NCBI GenBank assembly: GCA_035626235.1
Contig: DASPOB010000051.1
Span: forward strand, 1-24,047
DNA from: DATFYP01 sp035626235
GTDB lineage: Archaea; Thermoproteota; Nitrososphaeria; Nitrososphaerales; Gagatemarchaeaceae
DNA: 24,047 nt
Reading direction: 5' to 3'
Part shown: piece after piece, positions 7,489 through 15,058 of the stretch
Numbering within the stretch: position 1 is the first letter of the stretch
How the letters are laid out: every line of letters starts with the position of its first letter
The notes under the pieces: model-generated
What the model saw: only the letters and a program-made list of their open reading frames with translations
Told to the model about the DNA's origin: nothing
Databases searched by the model: none
Position numbers and translations under genes: made by a program

Positions 7489-7698
7489 ATGGGAAAGGGT
7501 CACGGAAGGGCAGCGGCCAACAACAGGGCCAATCAGATGAACCCCAACAACCCAGCATACTACTCGAGCCGAGCCTCGACCATGACGGCGGCTGACAACT
7601 GCAGCAACCAGCTCAACGGCAACAACCCCGCATATTGGAGCAGCAGACGACTGGAGAAACCGAAGCTCCAAGATCCTGAGAGCGAGCGGGAAGAGTGA
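7489..7698 (+). CDS. Small protein with duplicated NQ-N-NNPAY-SSR motif
   Basis: A 69-residue polar protein of unknown function. It contains two copies of a 14-residue motif, NQMNPNNPAYYSSR and NQLNGNNPAYWSSR, about 24 residues apart, each preceded by a further Ala/Asn-rich stretch. The N-terminus is basic (MGKGHGR) and the C-terminus acidic (DPESEREE). It has no signal peptide, helix-forming hydrophobic segment or cysteines. Protein-level conservation between copies whose DNA differs at many third positions argues that it is translated. It has its own promoter and probably a leaderless mRNA. The gene may be followed by the zinc-knuckle protein as a second cistron, 74 bases on. A short RNA- or DNA-binding or stress-related protein is conceivable, but there is no direct evidence. 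Confidence 0.65.
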   Translation: MGKGHGRAAANNRANQMNPNNPAYYSSRASTMTAADNCSNQLNGNNPAYWSSRRLEKPKLQDPESEREE

Positions 7699-7772
7699 CT
7701 CCCCATGGTCCGCTCTCCTGACGAGGAAGTGGAACGGCGAGCGACGACATTGCCCAGTCGCGATGGGGCGCC

Positions 7773-8384
7773 ATGACCAAGAACGTCTCAAAGGAGAGCA
7801 AGCATTCCAGAAACCAGCGCTCTTCCGAAATGAACAAGGACGATCCCCAATGGTGGAAGACGCGAGGGCTCACCCCGCCGAGCGAACTCCCGTCTCCAAC
7901 AATTCCGTCCGAGACGAACGAGGGAACGGTCGACCTTCGGACTGAGGACAAGCTGGCCGCCTGCTATGTCTGTGGAAAGTACGGCAGGGTCGCGAGGACG
8001 GTCAGGGCCATCGAGAGGTCCATCTACTTCAACGAGCCGCAGCACGTCGACAAGGACATCTGCGCCGACTGCGACACGGTCCCGTGTTTCATCTGTGGCG
8101 AGAGGACCCCCAGCGCCGTGGCGAAAGGATTCGTGGAAGGCACCCAACCATCGGAGAAGCGATACACGCCGCCGGGAGTGGAAGACGGGGCAACGCCCCG
8201 ACCACAGCCCCCGTCCAACCCGTCACCCATTCCTGGCGAGGACTATGCCGTGACTCTCAAGAGAGTCCTGGTCCAGGGATTGCACTACTATTGCCCGAAG
8301 TGCGTGGAGGATTATGGCGTGGCGGGGCTGCCAGACGCGGCGTACGAGAGACACCGCGTCCCCAGGGCTTACGGGGGCGAGTGA
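7773..8384 (+). CDS. Hypothetical protein with four CxxC zinc-knuckle pairs
   Basis: A 203-residue cytoplasmic protein of unknown function. Four cysteine pairs are spaced along it: CYVCG near residue 64, CADC near 97, CFICG near 104 and CPKC near 175, enough to bind two zinc ions. The first 55 residues are polar and probably disordered, and a Pro-rich linker (about 130-155) separates the third and fourth pairs. The start is uncertain: ATG at 7773 has no obvious ribosome binding site, and ATG at 7830 is an in-frame alternative. The cysteine pattern resembles treble-clef or rubredoxin-type knuckles found in nucleic-acid-associated proteins and small HNH relatives, but no catalytic motif is visible. 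It follows the 69-residue gene in the same direction. Confidence 0.7.
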   Translation: MTKNVSKESKHSRNQRSSEMNKDDPQWWKTRGLTPPSELPSPTIPSETNEGTVDLRTEDKLAACYVCGKYGRVARTVRAIERSIYFNEPQHVDKDICADCDTVPCFICGERTPSAVAKGFVEGTQPSEKRYTPPGVEDGATPRPQPPSNPSPIPGEDYAVTLKRVLVQGLHYYCPKCVEDYGVAGLPDAAYERHRVPRAYGGE

Positions 8385-8561
8385 GGCCTTCATACCATGA
8401 CTTGTTCCCCTACGGGCTCCAAGCGCTGAGCTGGTCAAATACCGAAGAAAGCAGGCCCTCTCCTACCCGTCCCACGCCGTGCGCCACTCCCACCTCCACT
8501 TGGAAGGAGTTTCAACGTGCTGACGTAGTCAACCCAGACTCGCGTTCTCCTTGAATCTCCC

Positions 8562-9674
8562 TTGGGCACGGCAAAAGGTTATTGCTCCACATGGAGGGTT
8601 ACGAAGCAGTTCTTGGACGGACCGTCTTCGGCTCGGGGTGATGGCGCCACCGGACGCGCCGTGGGGGCCGCGCTGCTCCTGGCAATCCTCGTGTTCATCG
8701 CCGGCTGGGTAGGGGCGAGCCAGTTCTTCGTGGGAGGCTGGCCGACGGTGTTCTGGCCACTGGTCTATCTGCTCCCTCAGGTGCCCGCACAGTGGAGCGC
8801 CCCGACCACCTTGTGGGGCGCCCTCGCACTCTCTGGGCTCATGGTGGTGACGTTCGGCGCCGGGTGGAAACTGAAGTCTGGGAACTTCCGCGCAACCTTG
8901 CTCCTCTCCGGGGCCTGCCTCGTGGCTGGGGAAGTGTATGGAGGGTACTGGCGCCTGTCGAGTGCCTTCGGGTATCTTCTCAATGCTAGTAGTCCTGCCT
9001 TCGGCGATGGCTCTGCAACGTTCGCCGCGTCTGATGTTGCCATTGACCTGACGGCAATCGCTACCTCCGCGCTCCTGATAGTCTCCGCTCTTGCATTGGG
9101 CAGAATAGCCAGCGATATTCACTCAGAGCAGCGTCGTGGCAGCCGAATCCAACTGTCAATCTCTAACCGGAGTCTCGCGCTTGCAGTGTTGGGCGGATTC
9201 ACGGGTGGGGTCATGGGTAGCGCCTCCGATTACGGTTACTTCTTCGTGTTCAACGGCCTCCACCTTTCGTCAGGCGACGAGTACTTCACTGCCATCTCGT
9301 TCTTCGTATTGGTGGGCCTGGTGCTCGGCCCGGTACTCTTGGTCGCCGGCTCTTATTGGGCTGGTCGAAGAGTCCTTGAGGCACTGGACTACCTCCTGGT
9401 CCTGTTCTGCACGACCGTGGGAGCTTTCTGGGGTTTCTTGCTGGGGTTCCTCGCTTTTGCAGCCGCAATAGCGGCTGAGAACGTTCCCGTCACGAGCAGC
9501 GTGCTACTTTCGGTCGTCTCTCATTTCGGGGGCCTCTCAGGAAACTCCCCGGCGGCCATGAGCTATGCAGTCTGGCTATCGCTTGTCGCGTTCGGGGCGC
9601 TGGCGCTCCCTTGGATCTGGAAAAGGCCCGCGGCACCGGGCCCTGACGTGAAGGACCAGGTCGCTCCGGGATGA
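8562..9674 (+). CDS. Polytopic membrane protein of unknown function
   Basis: A 370-residue integral membrane protein with about eight to ten hydrophobic segments, for example near residues 33-55, 81-105, 109-130, 152-178, 202-225, 237-262, 268-300 and 328-352. Loops are short, and the tail after the last helix is polar with prolines. No transporter signature, channel motif or catalytic residue set is recognisable. The start is unsure: TTG at 8562 gives the longest frame, while TTG at 8613 is preceded by GGAGG at 8593-8597 and a possible TATA-like AAAGGTTATT around 8575-8582. It is followed by three exported protein genes in the same direction, but each of these seems to have its own promoter. 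Confidence 0.82.
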   Translation: MGTAKGYCSTWRVTKQFLDGPSSARGDGATGRAVGAALLLAILVFIAGWVGASQFFVGGWPTVFWPLVYLLPQVPAQWSAPTTLWGALALSGLMVVTFGAGWKLKSGNFRATLLLSGACLVAGEVYGGYWRLSSAFGYLLNASSPAFGDGSATFAASDVAIDLTAIATSALLIVSALALGRIASDIHSEQRRGSRIQLSISNRSLALAVLGGFTGGVMGSASDYGYFFVFNGLHLSSGDEYFTAISFFVLVGLVLGPVLLVAGSYWAGRRVLEALDYLLVLFCTTVGAFWGFLLGFLAFAAAIAAENVPVTSSVLLSVVSHFGGLSGNSPAAMSYAVWLSLVAFGALALPWIWKRPAAPGPDVKDQVAPG

Positions 9675-9707
9675 GTTCTCTCTGTGAGACGCCCTTCGTT
9701 CGGGCCA

Positions 9708-9725
9708 CCAGAACGAACGTTCTGG
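9708..9725. repeat. Inverted repeat upstream of a surface-protein gene
   Basis: Arms CCAGAACG and CGTTCTGG are exact reverse complements separated by AA. The element lies 46-63 bases before the ATG at 9771 and 34 bases after the membrane-protein stop, so it may be an operator or activator site, or a short terminator hairpin. Confidence 0.7.
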
Positions 9726-9770
9726 CACCTAGGAATAACTCACCCCCTAACCATACCTAGGCCGAACAAA

Positions 9771-10952
9771 ATGGCAAACCTTGCCAACGAAAGGCTTCCT
9801 CGCGGAAAGACGAAGGGAGTCTGCACCATAACGGCAATCCTCCTACTCACCCTGTCCGTCGTCGCTGTCGCGTCGGCCACCCCGGCCGGCAGGGCATCGT
9901 CGCTCAACCTCGTCGACGTATCAATCCAGACCAGCAAGGACCTCCAGTTCCAGTACACCCTGACGGCGTACAACACAAGCGGCTACCAAGTCGGCAGCTA
10001 CAACGGGAACTTCCCCGAGGCCGCCTTCGGGCTGCCCTCCGGGACATACCTCATCACGGCCGAAGCGTACTACCAAGGGAACAACGGCTGCACCTGCTGC
10101 GCCTACGCCTGCCCGATGATCAAGTCGGCGAACGGCTCGGCGCTGCCGATCATACTCGCGTCTCCGTACTGGGAGTACGGGTACGCAGTCGAGCAGGTCT
10201 CCGGCCCGCTGCAAGTCACAATAGCCACCAAGAACAGCACGTCCGCTCCAATGGTGGACATCCCGGTTCACGTCGCCTTCGCGAACGGCACGGCGGCGGC
10301 GGGCGCCTGGGTCTCCGCCAACATGGTCGGGACGTCGTACCAATACTCGCCCAACTGGAACATGTCGGGCCAGACCGGGCCTGACGGAAACTTCACCCTG
10401 GTTGTCCCGGCAGGGCCGGTCCAGGTGTCTGCGTCGATGTCGGTCCCCATCCAACTCCCCAAGAACCTCTCCACCGTGACCGTCATAGTCGGGGGCCAGA
10501 AGGTCAACGTGACCGTCTACTGGCAGCCGAACAGCGTCAGCCTGTCGGGACAGACCCTCATCCTGCCTCCGCAGCACGGTGCGTCGATCGTCCTACAGGT
10601 CCAGCAGAGCTACCCGTACCCGATCTTCTACGCGGGGAAGGGAGTGGCGACGCCAGGCCTCAGCCTGCCGGGCGGAACGGTCACGACGGTGACTTCGGTC
10701 AGCACGGCGACACGGACCAACGGCCAGGCGTCTTCGCCCGCACAAGCGGGTAGAATAGCGGCGTTCAGCCCGTCCGCTGCGCAGCTCACCCCGCCTCCGA
10801 AGCAAGACGCGACGCCTGCGCCGACGACCGCCTTCGACTTCGGCGCAGTGGAGGTCCTGATAGCAGTGGTCGCGGCCGCGGCGGTGGCCGGAGTCGGCGC
10901 GTCTCTCGCCCTGAGTGGAAGGAAGCAAGGAATCGAAAGCGCCCGCCTTTAG
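9771..10952 (+). CDS. Exported, membrane-anchored surface protein with CTCCAYAC cluster
   Basis: A 393-residue secreted protein held in the membrane by its C-terminus. After a basic start comes a signal sequence (about residues 18-37, ITAILLLTLSVVAVASA, with a plausible cleavage after ASA). The mature part is beta-rich with many N-glycosylation-type NxS/T sites and one carboxypeptidase-regulatory-like segment (GQTGPDGNFTLVVPAG), typical of Ig-like surface domains. A cysteine cluster CTCCAYAC sits in the first third. A Ser/Thr/Pro-rich linker then leads to a C-terminal helix (VEVLIAVVAAAAVAGVGASLAL) and a basic end. The frame is open up to 9684, but ATG at 9771 puts the signal peptide at a normal distance and is preferred. 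The function is unknown; adhesin or envelope protein is the likely class. Confidence 0.8.
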   Translation: MANLANERLPRGKTKGVCTITAILLLTLSVVAVASATPAGRASSLNLVDVSIQTSKDLQFQYTLTAYNTSGYQVGSYNGNFPEAAFGLPSGTYLITAEAYYQGNNGCTCCAYACPMIKSANGSALPIILASPYWEYGYAVEQVSGPLQVTIATKNSTSAPMVDIPVHVAFANGTAAAGAWVSANMVGTSYQYSPNWNMSGQTGPDGNFTLVVPAGPVQVSASMSVPIQLPKNLSTVTVIVGGQKVNVTVYWQPNSVSLSGQTLILPPQHGASIVLQVQQSYPYPIFYAGKGVATPGLSLPGGTVTTVTSVSTATRTNGQASSPAQAGRIAAFSPSAAQLTPPPKQDATPAPTTAFDFGAVEVLIAVVAAAAVAGVGASLALSGRKQGIESARL

Positions 10953-10970
10953 GACGGCGGGCCCCCCTTT
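10941..10970 (+). terminator. Hairpin plus T tract at the end of the surface-protein gene
   Basis: GCCCGCC (10941-10947) pairs perfectly with GGCGGGC (10956-10962) around an eight-base loop that holds the TAG stop codon. C5TTTTC follows. The T tract suggests a transcription terminator; a role in translation termination is also possible. Confidence 0.55.
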
Positions 10971-11090
10971 TCATTCTCGCACTCCAAGACACGGCGTTTC
11001 CCTCCAAATTAGCCCCGATCAACGCACCACTCCGCAACCTGCTCTCTGCACAGCGGCGTGATCATCTCTACGCCGTTCTCGTGAGTAGAG

Positions 11091-11096
11091 CTATAC
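11091..11096 (+). promoter_or_regulatory. Possible TATA box for the cysteine-rich exported protein
   Basis: CTATAC lies about 37 bp before the TTG at 11131, which would give a short leader. Upstream at 11054-11075 and 11065-11090 there are two overlapping, mutually exclusive six-base stems whose meaning is unclear. Confidence 0.35.
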
Positions 11097-11130
11097 GCCC
11101 CAGCCCCGCTTTAGGAAGCAGGCACGGCTA

Positions 11131-12324
11131 TTGAAGCTAAGCCGAAGTGCGCTCGGTACCCCGATAGTATTCGCAGTGGTGACGGTCGCAGTTGTCGCCC
11201 TTTCAGCGGCCACGGTGATGCTCTACCCTCAGTCATCAAATGGAGCGCCCTCCTCGACCCTCAACACGTCGTCGTCTTCACAGAGCGCAGGGACAACCTA
11301 CATCGGGCCTGGGTCCTCAGCGGAATCTACCAACTCGTCGTTGGGCCTGAGACTCACGCTGTCGGTCAACTCCACGAGGATACTGAGCCAGGACGTCATC
11401 ATCATCACGGCTTCTGTCCAGAACACACTGCCGACGGCGAACAACCTTGCCGCGTCCGACAACTGGGCGGTCGGTGGATTGAGGTCGGGACCGTGCGACC
11501 CCGGCAACAGCACCAACAAGCTGTTCTCTCCCGTGGGCCTGGGCGTCTTCAAGGGGACGTATGGGCTGAACAACCTCTCCAAAGCGGGCAGCCCCCTGTC
11601 TGTGTGGGCGATGGTGGAGTGCCTCGCCGACCTCGTGTTCATCGACAACCAGTCCTACGGCCTGAGCAGTATCACTGGCTACTCACTTCTCCCTGGAAGC
11701 GACAACGGGACCTACGCCGCTTACTACGACGTCCCGGGTACACCTCCGCCCCCGTCCTGCAACTCCGGGGTGTGCAGGTACACCCAGACCCCCGAGAACC
11801 TCGCCAGGGGAGTCTTCCCGACGACGATGGTCGATCAGGCGACCATCTACGCCGCCAACAGCACTGGGCTTGATTTCTACGATTCGCTCCTGTCCTCCCT
11901 ACCCGCGAACTACACCCTGGTTGCGGGCGACGAGTGGGGCCAGCTGACGCTGCTGCACTTCACTGTCGTGGCTTCCAACAACCTGCCGCAGGTGGGGACC
12001 TTCCTGGCCAAGACTGGAGGGTGCATGGAGAACGGCAATCCAGTTCCGTGCGTGACCTCGGATTTCTCCCAGGCTCTCATTTTCAACTGCGCCGCCCAGG
12101 CCGCCACTACCTCCGGCTGCGCCACCCGGGCATCATCCTCGGGGCCGTGGGGTTCAAGCTACGCCATAACAGTCTGGTATCCGTACACCGGCCAGCCCGG
12201 GGAGCCCGCAGGAGACAACTGCAAGTACAGCGCAGCCGGTGACACCGGTCCTCCGTATGGCCACTGCTTCATGGTCAACGCCACTGCGTTCGCGCTGAGT
12301 CCATCGTCCGCTATGAGTCCTTGA
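11131..12324 (+). CDS. Exported cysteine-rich protein with N-terminal membrane segment
   Basis: A 397-residue protein of unknown function, exported through or held by one N-terminal hydrophobic segment (about residues 10-31). A Ser/Thr-rich linker (33-68) follows, then a beta-rich globular region with many NxS/T sites. About ten cysteines are scattered as likely disulfide pairs, for example SCNSGVC, GGCMENGNPVPC and NCKYSAAG with GHC. There is no C-terminal helix, so the N-terminal segment may remain as anchor. The start is TTG at 11131 with AGGAAG about 13 bases upstream; no better start lies before the hydrophobic segment. Its neighbours on both sides are exported proteins, but the spacing suggests separate transcription. 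Confidence 0.75.
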   Translation: MKLSRSALGTPIVFAVVTVAVVALSAATVMLYPQSSNGAPSSTLNTSSSSQSAGTTYIGPGSSAESTNSSLGLRLTLSVNSTRILSQDVIIITASVQNTLPTANNLAASDNWAVGGLRSGPCDPGNSTNKLFSPVGLGVFKGTYGLNNLSKAGSPLSVWAMVECLADLVFIDNQSYGLSSITGYSLLPGSDNGTYAAYYDVPGTPPPPSCNSGVCRYTQTPENLARGVFPTTMVDQATIYAANSTGLDFYDSLLSSLPANYTLVAGDEWGQLTLLHFTVVASNNLPQVGTFLAKTGGCMENGNPVPCVTSDFSQALIFNCAAQAATTSGCATRASSSGPWGSSYAITVWYPYTGQPGEPAGDNCKYSAAGDTGPPYGHCFMVNATAFALSPSSAMSP

Positions 12325-12402
12325 ATTGACATGAGCGGGGGGGCGGTTCCGCTTGTTGAATACAACCAGAGGCTGATGGCAGTGGTTCGAGTCATAGTCG
12401 GC

Positions 12403-12424
12403 GCGACCGTCGTGTGCGACCGTC
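12403..12424. repeat. Direct repeat upstream of the propeller gene promoter
   Basis: Two exact copies of GCGACCGTC, 13 bases apart start to start, end six bases before the TATA-like sequence. The placement fits a tandem activator or repressor site. Confidence 0.55.
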
Positions 12425-12429
12425 CAGAA

Positions 12430-12438
12430 ATCTTAAAT
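12430..12438 (+). promoter_or_regulatory. TATA box of the beta-propeller gene
   Basis: ATCTTAAAT lies about 20-24 bp before the ATG at 12455, giving an essentially leaderless transcript. Confidence 0.55.
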
Positions 12439-12454
12439 CGAGCGCACCGCCAAA

Positions 12455-13747
12455 ATGGCGTATCAAGTGCCATCTCATCATGGGTCCGTCCGTGGGAAGC
12501 TTACTCTGATTCTGCTTGTCTTCCTGTTCTCAGCCTCCGCCTTGGTCGTTCCGTTCGCCAGGGCCCAGCCTACCGCGATGACCATAACTGTACGGGGCGC
12601 CCCTCAGACCCTTGCCTACGATTCTGGCAAGGGTGAGGTGTTCGTCGTAGATTTGGGCCCCAGAGGCTCCGTGATCTCCGACGCCACAGACACGGTCGTC
12701 GCGAACCTTACCCTGCCAGCTGGGAGTATTCCCCAGGGCGCAGTCTACGACTCTGGAAGGGGCGAGGTCTTCGTTGCCGACAGCGGCAATGCCGAAGTCT
12801 CCGTGATATCCGACTCCACAAACAAAGTCGTGGCGAACGTGGGCGTTGGGGGTACTCCCGATGGGGTGGCCTACGACCCCGTGAAAGGTGAAGTGTTCGT
12901 GGCGAACGGCCTCGATGACACCCTGTCCGTGATCTCTGACAGCAACAATACTGTCGTCGCGACTGTGACCCTTCCCTCCGGAAGCTCGCCCCAGGGCCTG
13001 GCATTTGACCCGGCCAATGGAGAAGTGCTCGTGGCCGACAATGGCGCTGAGAATGTCACCGTGGTATCAGACTCCACCAACACGGTGATCGCCAACGTGC
13101 TTCTCGAAGGTACCCCCACGGGCCTGGTCTACGACTCTGGAAAGGGCGAGGTGTTCGCGAACGACTACGGCGAAGGGTTCTCAGTAATATCCGATGCAAG
13201 CAACGCGGTCGTCGCGAACGGTGTCCTGCCCGCAGGAGGCAGCGTTGGTCAGATAGCCTACGACTCCACCAAGGGCGACGTGATTGTAGCAAACTACATG
13301 TCAAACACGATCTCCGTAATATCGGACAGCAGCAACAGAGTTGTCGCGAATGTCACAGTGGGAAGCGCACCCTACGATGTGGCCTACGACTCTGGGAAGG
13401 GCGAGGTGTTCGTCGCCAACAGCGGCAGCTCCACAGTCTCAGTGGTACCTAATGCCGCGCTGTCGTCGACTACTTCGAGCACCTCGACCACATCGTCTTC
13501 GGCTTCTGCCGCCAGCTCGTCCTCCGCTTCAATTGCAACCTCCGCGTCTCCCAGCACGACTTCCACATCCATTGGCACGTCAAGCAGCCCCTCCACGGCT
13601 CCTGCAACCAGCACAGCTGTTCCGGAGTTCCCGTACCAATTCCTGGTGGCGGTTTCGTTCACCATTCTGATTACAGCATCCTACCTGCTTGTTCGGCGCC
13701 GCGGGACTGCTGGCGACCAGTCTCGAGAAGCAGCGGCGGGCGTTTGA
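12455..13747 (+). CDS. Surface beta-propeller (YVTN/YncE-like) with Ser/Thr stalk and PEFP C-terminal anchor
   Basis: A 430-residue exported protein. A signal peptide (about residues 14-36, ending ARA) is followed by seven repeats of 42-43 residues, each with the core YDSGKGEVFVA and VISDSTNxVVANV; seven blades make one closed propeller. Such proteins coat archaeal cells or bind envelope glycans. After blade seven comes a stalk of about 65 almost purely Ser/Thr/Ala/Pro residues, probably glycosylated. Then VPEFPYQF opens a hydrophobic helix ending in VRRRG, the layout of PEF-type C-terminal sorting or anchor signals in archaea. No archaeosortase gene is in the window. The repeats are also visible in DNA as a period of about 126-129 bases, so blade number may vary between strains. 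Confidence 0.88.
   Translation: MAYQVPSHHGSVRGKLTLILLVFLFSASALVVPFARAQPTAMTITVRGAPQTLAYDSGKGEVFVVDLGPRGSVISDATDTVVANLTLPAGSIPQGAVYDSGRGEVFVADSGNAEVSVISDSTNKVVANVGVGGTPDGVAYDPVKGEVFVANGLDDTLSVISDSNNTVVATVTLPSGSSPQGLAFDPANGEVLVADNGAENVTVVSDSTNTVIANVLLEGTPTGLVYDSGKGEVFANDYGEGFSVISDASNAVVANGVLPAGGSVGQIAYDSTKGDVIVANYMSNTISVISDSSNRVVANVTVGSAPYDVAYDSGKGEVFVANSGSSTVSVVPNAALSSTTSSTSTTSSSASAASSSSASIATSASPSTTSTSIGTSSSPSTAPATSTAVPEFPYQFLVAVSFTILITASYLLVRRRGTAGDQSREAAAGV
12607..13445 (+). repeat. Seven tandem blade-coding repeats
   Basis: A unit of 126-129 bases recurs seven times in frame. The best-kept core reads like TACGACTCTGGAAAGGGCG and starts near 12616, 12746, 12872, 13004, 13130, 13259 and 13385. 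Copies differ at many third positions, so the array is old rather than freshly expanded. Confidence 0.8.
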
Positions 13748-13757
13748 CTTACGCCCG
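13737..13757 (+). terminator. Hairpin enclosing the stop codon of the propeller gene
   Basis: CGGGCGT (13737-13743) pairs perfectly with ACGCCCG (13751-13757), and the TGA stop is in the seven-base loop. No T run follows, so the terminator role is a guess. Confidence 0.4.
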
Positions 13758-13989
13758 GACAGGACGCTTTCGTACTTGATGCATCAGTGGGAAGGAAAGA
13801 ACCCACGTAGGCGCTGACCCCACTAGGCCTGAACCCAAGCGGTCATGGCTGGTCCCAACTAGCACACCAAACCGACTGGGCCGCCTCCTGTGCGAACAGC
13901 ACCTTCTGCCTGGTACACTCGGCGGACACCTGGGCCCGTCATCATGAACGACCCAGGCGGGACATCAGGTTCAATAGTAATGGGCACGG

Positions 13990-13996
13990 ATATATA
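13990..13996 (+). promoter_or_regulatory. TATA box of the AbrB-PhoU regulator gene
   Basis: ATATATA centred 27 bp before the GTG at 14020 predicts a leaderless transcript starting at the GTG. Confidence 0.75.
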
Positions 13997-14008
13997 GCGG
14001 CCGCTATA
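13993..14008. promoter_or_regulatory. Perfect 16-bp palindromic operator overlapping the TATA box
   Basis: TATAGCGG followed directly by CCGCTATA forms an uninterrupted palindrome that covers half of the TATA box and the space up to about -12. AbrB-type domains bind as dimers, so autoregulation by the downstream gene product is the natural reading. Confidence 0.65.
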
Positions 14009-14019
14009 CCCGCGCTCTC

Positions 14020-15048
14020 GTGTCCAAGCCAGAATTCCGAAAGGTGCAGGTGACTGGCGGGAACAGCTTTGTCGTTTCCCTGCCGAAGTCTTGGGTCAAC
14101 GACGTCGGTCTGAGGCCGAAGGACCCCGTTGCCGTCGTCGCACAGCCGGACTCCTCTCTGCTCATCATCCCGCGTCGGGACATAAGGGCGGCCGCGAAGT
14201 CCGAGGCTGTCATCGAGGCGCCGCAGGGCTTCGACAAGGACGTCCTTCTCAGGCACTTCATCTCATACTACCTCGCCGGGTACGACACCATTCGCATCAA
14301 TCTCGGCAGGTCCGACGTCTCCCTGAGGTCGTTCATCAGGGAGGGGATAAGGAAGAAGCTTGTAGGCGTCGAGATAATCGAAGAGGGGTCATCTGGGATA
14401 CTCACTCAGTGCCTCTCGGGGTACGTGGACCTGCCTCTGAAGAAGGCGCTGGAGAGGATGTCCATAATTGCGGCAGGCATGCTCACCGACGCAGTCACGG
14501 TCCTGCACTCTGGAGGCAAGGGGCTCGGAGAAGAGGTGATCCAGAGGGACGACGAGGTCGACAGGTTCTATCATTTCCTGTTGAGGCAGCTCAACATCGC
14601 GGTGAGAGACCGGTCCGTAATCCAAGAAATCGGGCTGGGGTCGGCAAGGGACTGCCTGGGATACAGGCTCGTCGCGAAGAGCGCCGAGAGGGTCGCAGAC
14701 CACGCCGCGTCCATCGCCTCCCAGGCCGAGAGCCTTGGCTCCGTTTCCGAGAGTACCGCCAAGAAGGTGCAAGACATGGCCACGCTTTCGCGCAAGATCT
14801 TCGAGGGTTCGATAGCGGCTCTGCTGCGCCTGGACGCAAAGATGGCGGAGGAAGCAATCAACAGGACCAAGGACGTCGTTCAGTTGGAGGAGAAGCTCAG
14901 CGGCGAGGTCCTAGTCCCCAAGATGAGCGGCACCCAGGTGGCATCGGTCAAACTGATTCTCGAGAGCATCCGCAGAGTCGCCGAGTACGGAGCCGACATA
15001 GCAGAGGTCGCCATCGACCTCACTGTCAAAGAGCCCCGGGTAGCCTAA
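14020..15048 (+). CDS. AbrB/SpoVT-PhoU fusion regulator
   Basis: An archaeal phosphate-type regulator joining a DNA-binding swapped-hairpin AbrB domain (residues about 5-52, RKVQVTGGNSFVVSLPKSWV then DSSLLIIPR) to two PhoU helical repeats (about 110-205 and 215-335, with ERVADHAASIASQ and RRVAEYGADIAEVAIDL). The family is thought to control phosphate or related uptake genes in place of a PhoR/PhoB pair. Start GTG at 14020 is exactly 27 bp after a strong TATA box, and no ribosome binding site is present, so translation is probably leaderless. A palindrome in the promoter suggests autoregulation. It lies about 8.6 kb from pstB-phoU and converges on a small winged-helix gene with a ten-base gap. 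Confidence 0.92.
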   Translation: MSKPEFRKVQVTGGNSFVVSLPKSWVNDVGLRPKDPVAVVAQPDSSLLIIPRRDIRAAAKSEAVIEAPQGFDKDVLLRHFISYYLAGYDTIRINLGRSDVSLRSFIREGIRKKLVGVEIIEEGSSGILTQCLSGYVDLPLKKALERMSIIAAGMLTDAVTVLHSGGKGLGEEVIQRDDEVDRFYHFLLRQLNIAVRDRSVIQEIGLGSARDCLGYRLVAKSAERVADHAASIASQAESLGSVSESTAKKVQDMATLSRKIFEGSIAALLRLDAKMAEEAINRTKDVVQLEEKLSGEVLVPKMSGTQVASVKLILESIRRVAEYGADIAEVAIDLTVKEPRVA

Positions 15049-15058
15049 GCGTACGACT

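Noticed and set aside
12384..12393. GGTTCGAGTC resembling a tRNA T-arm
   Set aside because: The flanking bases do not pair into a T stem, and no acceptor or anticodon arm can be drawn.
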